From Saccoglossus kowalevskii (Eukaryota; Hemichordata; Enteropneusta; Harrimaniidae), in assembly GCF_000003605.2 (NCBI RefSeq), contig NW_003141820.1, forward strand, positions 4,863 to 16,593: 11,731 nt of DNA. Reading direction: 5' to 3'. This document shows positions 9,001 to 11,731 of the stretch, one piece after another; position 1 is the first letter of the stretch, and the number at the start of each line of letters is the position of its first letter. A program made the position numbers and the translations under genes. The notes below the pieces were generated by a model. It was not told where the DNA came from and made no database searches. It saw nothing but the letters and a program-made list of their open reading frames with translations.

Positions 9001-11625
9001 ACCAGTTTTGAGTGACCATCTTACAACATATATGTTTCATGAATATATTCTATAATCCACACGCTCTATAGATAGATCATGGTAACATGATGGTTACGTC
9101 ATATGATCGTAATCATCACGTGACCATGATTTAACTAATTTGCATCTCGATTGGGAGTTATCTAAGATCAACGCAATCAATGCCACTTCCTGTCGCCTTT
9201 ACAGTATTTGGTCTTTATTTTATTTTATTTTTTTTGAAAATACTGGTATTACATTATTCGATAATTAATTATTTTTCCAAGGTTTGACGATTAGTTGAAC
9301 TTTAATTTGTCAAATTATTTGATCACTATCTGTTTATTTTATCATTATTTCACCTCTATTTGATTTTCCCAATTTTGCCATAAATCTCACTATTCCTATT
9401 TTTAGCATGTTCACTTTATGCCAGTAACGATACAAGTCAGTCATTTCATGTTACGTTACGTTACGTTATGAATGTGTGTTTTCAGGATTTTTCGATGACA
9501 TTCCATCTTCATCAACGGTGGTCCGATGTTAGGCTACAGCATCAAGCGTCAACAGACATATTACTCCATTCCTCGGCTGTCTTAAAAAAAGTATGGAAAC
9601 CAGATCTGTATTTTAAAAATGAAAGGAGTGGAAGATATCACTCGATAACTACAGATAACCAGGCTATGACTATATCGCAAAACGGTGATATATTCTATAG
9701 CGCAAGGTGAGGAAGAAAATATGTCGGCTTTCAATGTCTGAGTACGTCAAGGGATTGATCGTCATTTTATTATCGTTCGCAGCTAGTTGTTTTTCTACAA
9801 GCTAATAGGGGACGTAATCTAACCACACTCCAAACGTTGTGTCGTCACCGGAAGCGCTGTCCCAGCACAAACCTGTGTCATATGACGCCTTACTAGCCGA
9901 TTTTGGCTAAAATTCCGCTCCGCCGCCTCTTTACAACAGTGTTTATACGCGGAACTTGATATTGCTTTTTACAATTTGGGTTGCCTTTGAATCACATATT
10001 TTAGTGAAATATTGTTTATAGAGTGAAATATTATTGTCATACATAATTCAATCTTTGAAACAACAGAAACTAACACATAATAACGATAATCAAATTTGTG
10101 TTTGAACTTTCGAAAGTAGTTGCGTTATTTCCGGTTTCAACTAGTTCGAAAATAGAACGTCCTTGAGCGCAATAAAATCAAGCGTAGAACTCCATCCGAA
10201 CCAGACTCTGGTAGCGTAAACTTATTGCAATTTGGGCCCAGTTTGTTCTTACAAGTTTTCTAAGTTTCATTTATCATTATTTAGTAAACAGGTCTCTGAA
10301 ACGATTTAATATATCCGTAAAATACGTGGCAATCGACGATTGACTTCGAAACGTTCGAAATTTCGAACAAACTCCCGGCACACCTTGCGCGATATGCGTC
10401 AGATCGGTGTAAAAAGGACGCCGACCATTCTCCTTCCCAGAGTTCCTTGCGGTTAGATCACCTGCAGCGTCAATGCTCTCGAGAGGAACGGAAGTGAGGG
10501 TGCCATCAGTGTTTGGAGTGTGTAATCGAACCGATCCGCAGCGCCCTCTGTGGTGGACGGATGATGCAACTTAGAATAGAAACAATATTCACATTTTTAT
10601 TGAATTATATCGTTATTTTTCAGAATGAGTTTGACCTTGCTGTGTCATTTACTGTTGAATGATTACCCTATGGACAAAAACGTGTGTCCGATTTACATCT
10701 CGAGCTGTGAGTAACATTAATGTGGCATAATCAAACTTCAGACATATCATACATAATATTATGGCCGACTGGCGGCAATTTTGTTTTAATGAGTGTAGCA
10801 TACCAAGTATATGTAGCTTTGCAGCTTTTTTGTTCGGTATCCTATCAATGCAAATAAGAAAACGATTCACAATATCAATAAACATCTCTGAACCAAAAAA
10901 AAATCTTTCATTGGGCGTGTCCTTAGATTAGTTTAAAATTAATCAACTCAATTAATTTGCATAGTTAATTAATTAATTAACACAGAGGAGCATATTCAGT
11001 TCATGTCCGAGGTGATGTTTGTTTGTGACATTTGTTCTATACCCATTTTATTCAAGTTTCTTACAACATTAATGAAATGATACTACGATGGAGGGCAGAA
11101 GACCCCATGCGTATAACTCAAGAAAATCACCTTGCTCAGTTTGAAATTAAACAACTGACAACGCACCAGTACTTCGAAGCGGTTGGATTAGGTGAGTCAC
11201 ACGAGGGCGCTACATGTATGTCCCATAATGCATTTCGATTAATGACGTCATTTTACATATTGTAATTAGGTCATCATGTCTCCTACGTTTTTGCCAAACT
11301 TTGCATACTCTCTATTATTCGCGAAATTGAAATTGAATAGAGCACAGTACGTAGTTACACCGGTTTTAATATGTTCATTTGTTTGTTTAAAACAGAAAAC
11401 TGGTCATATTTAGTGGTGCGTGTTCACCTCCACCGTCAAATGGGCTACCATCTTCTCACTACATATATACCCAGTACTTTGTTGGTTGTCTTGTCTTGGA
11501 CCTCGTTCTGGTTACACGCAGATGCCGTAGCTGCTCGTGTCAGCCTCGGGATTACAACCTTGCTGACTATAGCCACGCAGAGCACCGGAGCACGACAAGT
11601 GTTGCCCCATATATCATACCCGACG
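6007..11625 (+). CDS. Cys-loop ligand-gated anion channel, GlyR/GABA-A-like (3' partial)
   Basis: This gene encodes a subunit of a pentameric neurotransmitter-gated chloride channel of the plasma membrane. The coding join is 6007-6053, 7941-8077, 8866-8930, 9486-9706, 10624-10706, 11057-11191, 11396-11625, giving about 306 residues. Landmarks are a signal peptide (1-16), an N-terminal helix and RPN motif (57-59), loop D around W95, loop A WKPDLYF (120-126), a Cys loop C164-C178 spanning 13 residues with YPMD (171-174), loop B SSFSY (183-187), M1 (about 247-269) and M2 (about 276-295) with AARVSLGITTLLT. N-glycosylation sequons are at N23 (NVT) and N231 (NWS). RPNVKG, VTC, FHLHQRW and RQMGY favour GlyR/GluCl-type ancestry; the lack of extra loop-C cysteines and the AAR pore motif recall GABA-A beta. 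M3, M4 and the cytoplasmic loop are off the right edge. Family is very sure; ligand is unknown. Confidence 0.93.
6054..7940 (+). other. Intron 1 (phase 2)
   Basis: This 1887-bp intron runs from GTAAGTA to TATTTTTCAG. It is AT-rich; open frames inside (for example around 6841-7047 and 7111-7329) are low-complexity translations with no family resemblance. It carries a perfect 10-bp hairpin at 7446-7470 and a short TTG microsatellite near 6596-6610. An additional small exon cannot be excluded, but none is needed to keep the frame. Confidence 0.5.
7446..7470. repeat. Perfect 10-bp hairpin in intron 1
   Basis: CACAGTCACT and its exact complement AGTGACTGTG are separated by a 5-base loop (AGGAG). 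It is shorter than a microRNA precursor stem and no T-run follows. The function is unknown. Confidence 0.6.
7941..8077 (+). CDS. Channel gene exon 2: mature N-terminus
   Basis: The exon is bounded by TTTTTCAG|GATG and AAAG|GTAATC (137 bp). It encodes residues 17-61, starting MYSRANNVTS and ending in a family-typical segment: NRLLDAIFDDGR forms the N-terminal helix and the turn after it, then ARPNVKG matches the RPNFKG-type motif of glycine receptors. It carries an NVT glycosylation sequon at N23. The final G shares a codon with exon 3 (Gly62). The ATG at 7942 directly follows the acceptor and need not be a start. Confidence 0.82.
8078..8865 (+). other. Intron 2 (phase 1), with foldback sequence
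   Basis: This 788-bp intron runs from GTAATC to GTGTTACAG. Its second half (about 8420-8860) is markedly more GC-rich than the AT-rich first half and contains a long imperfect inverted repeat. Open frames there (near 8433-8711 and 8636-8917) have no recognised domain, and the latter crosses exon 3 in a different frame, so I do not call them genes. A small hairpin, TGTTTACTCC paired with GGAGTAAAACA, lies at 8333-8360. Confidence 0.6.
8547..8718. repeat. Long imperfect inverted repeat (foldback/MITE-like)
   Basis: Left arm 8547-8621 and right arm 8645-8718 are reverse complements. The inner ~20 bp, with AGACGTCTCTCCAAATCCA on the left, is almost perfect, and similarity decays outward to CTCTCTAGA and its partner TCTAGAGAG. 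The loop is about 23 bp. Weaker matches such as GCTGGTTCCCG near 8511-8521 and its complement near 8759-8769 suggest the foldback may reach about 8510-8770. It could be a MITE-like non-autonomous element, but I did not find target-site duplications. Confidence 0.7.
8866..8930 (+). CDS. Channel gene exon 3: first beta strand
   Basis: The exon is bounded by GTGTTACAG|GTCCC and CCATG|GTGAGT (65 bp). It encodes Gly62 (shared) and residues 63-83, PVMVTCSVFIISLDSVEAET-M, the beta-1 strand region. This matches GlyR PPVNVTC...SVTETTM-type sequence with one Pro missing. That single-codon loss fits a 65-bp exon where the vertebrate counterpart is 68 bp (from memory). The exon ends in phase 0. Confidence 0.88.
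9076..9130. repeat. 55-bp palindromic hairpin in intron 3
   Basis: Two 23-bp arms (9076-9098 and 9108-9130) match as reverse complements at 20 of 23 positions, around a 9-bp spacer TCATATGAT. Outer arm ends are ATCATGGT and ACCATGAT. It may be the remnant of a palindromic mobile element, or a strong RNA stem in the intron. Confidence 0.7.
9451..9469 (+). repeat. TTACG microsatellite
   Basis: Three TTACG units plus a degenerate TTAT lie about 17 bp before the exon 4 acceptor, partly replacing the usual pyrimidine tract. The tract is short and low in content. Confidence 0.6.
9486..9706 (+). CDS. Channel gene exon 4: loops D, A and E
   Basis: The exon is bounded by GTTTTCAG|GATTT and GCAAG|GTGAGG (221 bp). 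It encodes residues 84-156. In order it carries loop D (FHLHQRWSDVRL, W95), loop A (VWKPDLYFKNER, 119-130), the TTDN turn and loop E (TISQNGDIFYSA). These are hallmark positions of the Cys-loop anion channel family. Compared with GlyR alpha, the loop-D Phe63 and Arg65 equivalents are both His (H90, H92), while the loop-E Ser (S155) and following Arg157 are kept. The length equals the 221-bp exon of GABA-A genes as I recall it. Confidence 0.95.
9707..10623 (+). other. Intron 4 (phase 2)
   Basis: This 917-bp intron runs from GTGAGG to TTTTTCAG. It has two relatively GC-rich patches (about 9810-9950 and 10370-10560) around an AT-rich middle. A 12-bp perfect inverted repeat, CACACTCCAAAC at 9824-9835 and its complement at 10511-10522, links the patches. 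No coding sequence is seen. Confidence 0.75.
9824..10522. mobile_element. Possible ~0.7-kb non-autonomous element with 12-bp inverted ends
   Basis: CACACTCCAAAC (9824-9835) and its exact reverse complement GTTTGGAGTGTG (10511-10522) bracket about 700 bp. Flanking bases do not extend the match much and no clear target-site duplication is visible. No transposase is encoded. A chance 12-bp inverted pair within this distance is possible. Confidence 0.2.
10624..10706 (+). CDS. Channel gene exon 5: signature Cys loop
   Basis: The exon is bounded by TTTTTCAG|AATG and GAGCT|GTGAGT and is exactly 83 bp, the length of the corresponding exon in vertebrate GlyR and GABA-A genes (from memory). It completes Arg157 and encodes 158-184. 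C164 and C178 are separated by 13 residues with the invariant Y-P-M-D (171-174), the disulfide loop that couples ligand binding to the pore. The usual Glu before the loop-B aromatic (E157 in GlyR alpha1, E155 in GABA-A beta2) is Ser183. Confidence 0.96.
10707..11056 (+). other. Intron 5 (phase 1)
   Basis: This 350-bp intron runs from GTGAGT to TTATTCAAG. It contains an AATT tetranucleotide run at 10965-10980. The open frame on the minus strand over 10649-10885 overlaps exon 5 in antisense and has no recognised features. Confidence 0.8.
11057..11191 (+). CDS. Channel gene exon 6: loop B to loop C
   Basis: The exon is bounded by TATTCAAG|TTTC and ATTAG|GTGAGT (135 bp). It completes Phe185, the loop-B aromatic, and encodes 186-229. 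SFSYNINEMILRW aligns with ESFGYTMNDLIFEW of GlyR, followed by LAQFEI, equivalent to LPQF.L. The region leading to loop C (TTHQYFEAVGL) contains no cysteine, so the second disulfide of GlyR, GluCl and HisCl is missing. The exon is one codon shorter than the 138-bp vertebrate exon as I recall it. Confidence 0.93.
11192..11395 (+). other. Intron 6 (phase 1)
   Basis: This 204-bp intron runs from GTGAGT to GTTTAAAACAG. It is the shortest intron of the gene, is AT-rich and shows nothing else of note. Confidence 0.85.
11396..11625 (+). CDS. Channel gene exon 7: M1 and pore-lining M2
   Basis: The exon is bounded by AAAACAG|AAAAC and CCGACG|GTAAGC (230 bp). It completes Glu230 and encodes 231-306. 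It begins with an NWS sequon, then VHLHRQMGYHL into M1 (247-269, TYIPSTLLVVLSWTSFWL), the DAVAAR selectivity region, and M2 with R277 at 0', S279 at 2', T283 at 6', L286 at 9', T290 at 13' and R296 at 19'. It ends at LPHISYPT, where M3 should follow in the next exon. Ala -1' and Arg 0' predict anion selectivity. Keeping M1 and M2 in one exon is GlyR-like. Confidence 0.96.
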
Positions 11626-11731
11626 GTAAGCAGTCCATTGCCTATATCGCCTCGTACATTAAAGTGCCTGTGAAATGGCTGCTATTTTCACGCATAAAAT
11701 TATCCATTGACACACATATATTGATATTTTT
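11626..11731 (+). other. Start of intron 7 (phase 0), gene continues right
   Basis: A good donor (GTAAGC) follows the exon encoding M2. The next 100 bases carry stops in the reading frame and no homology, so the exons for M3, the cytoplasmic loop and M4 lie outside the window. Confidence 0.8.

Larger units (their letters stand above)
8931..9485 (+). other. Intron 3 (phase 0)
   Basis: This 555-bp intron runs from GTGAGT to GTGTTTTCAG. It contains a long palindrome at 9076-9130, a T/A-rich run around 9213-9240, and a short TTACG tandem at 9451-9469 just before the acceptor. No coding sequence is seen. Confidence 0.8.

Overview
The window looks like genomic DNA from an invertebrate animal. It is AT-rich, its one recognisable gene is split by short GT-AG introns, and no long open frame exists. 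That gene is a Cys-loop (pentameric) ligand-gated anion channel of the glycine/GABA-A receptor superfamily. Its exon plan is close to vertebrate GlyR/GABA-A genes (from memory, not searched), so an invertebrate deuterostome is a reasonable but unproven guess.

Layout, left to right. Positions 1-1730 are AT-rich with no supportable gene. Positions about 1735-4815 are a large minisatellite built on a ~24-bp theme containing CTCACTTATTCACTGACT. From about 1785 to 4130 it is organised into 27 consecutive 88-bp higher-order units in perfect register. A block of ten units (880 bp) is itself duplicated in tandem with about 98% identity. The right end (4130-4815) is a decayed, out-of-register version. 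Positions 4815-5974 are unique non-coding flank.

The channel gene lies on the + strand and runs off the right edge. Seven coding exons are supported: 6007-6053 (signal peptide, start uncertain), 7941-8077, 8866-8930, 9486-9706, 10624-10706, 11057-11191 and 11396-11625. Intron phases agree at all six internal junctions. The joined frame gives about 306 residues: signal peptide, the whole extracellular ligand-binding domain with the 13-residue Cys loop and its YPMD motif, M1, and the pore-lining M2. M3, the cytoplasmic loop and M4 are beyond the window.

The pore looks anion-selective (Ala-Arg at -1'/0'). The agonist pocket has lost most residues that bind glycine or GABA, and the second loop-C disulfide typical of GlyR, GluCl and HisCl is absent. 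This makes it a divergent, possibly orphan receptor subunit. Its introns hold several inverted repeats or foldback structures that may be small non-autonomous transposons.
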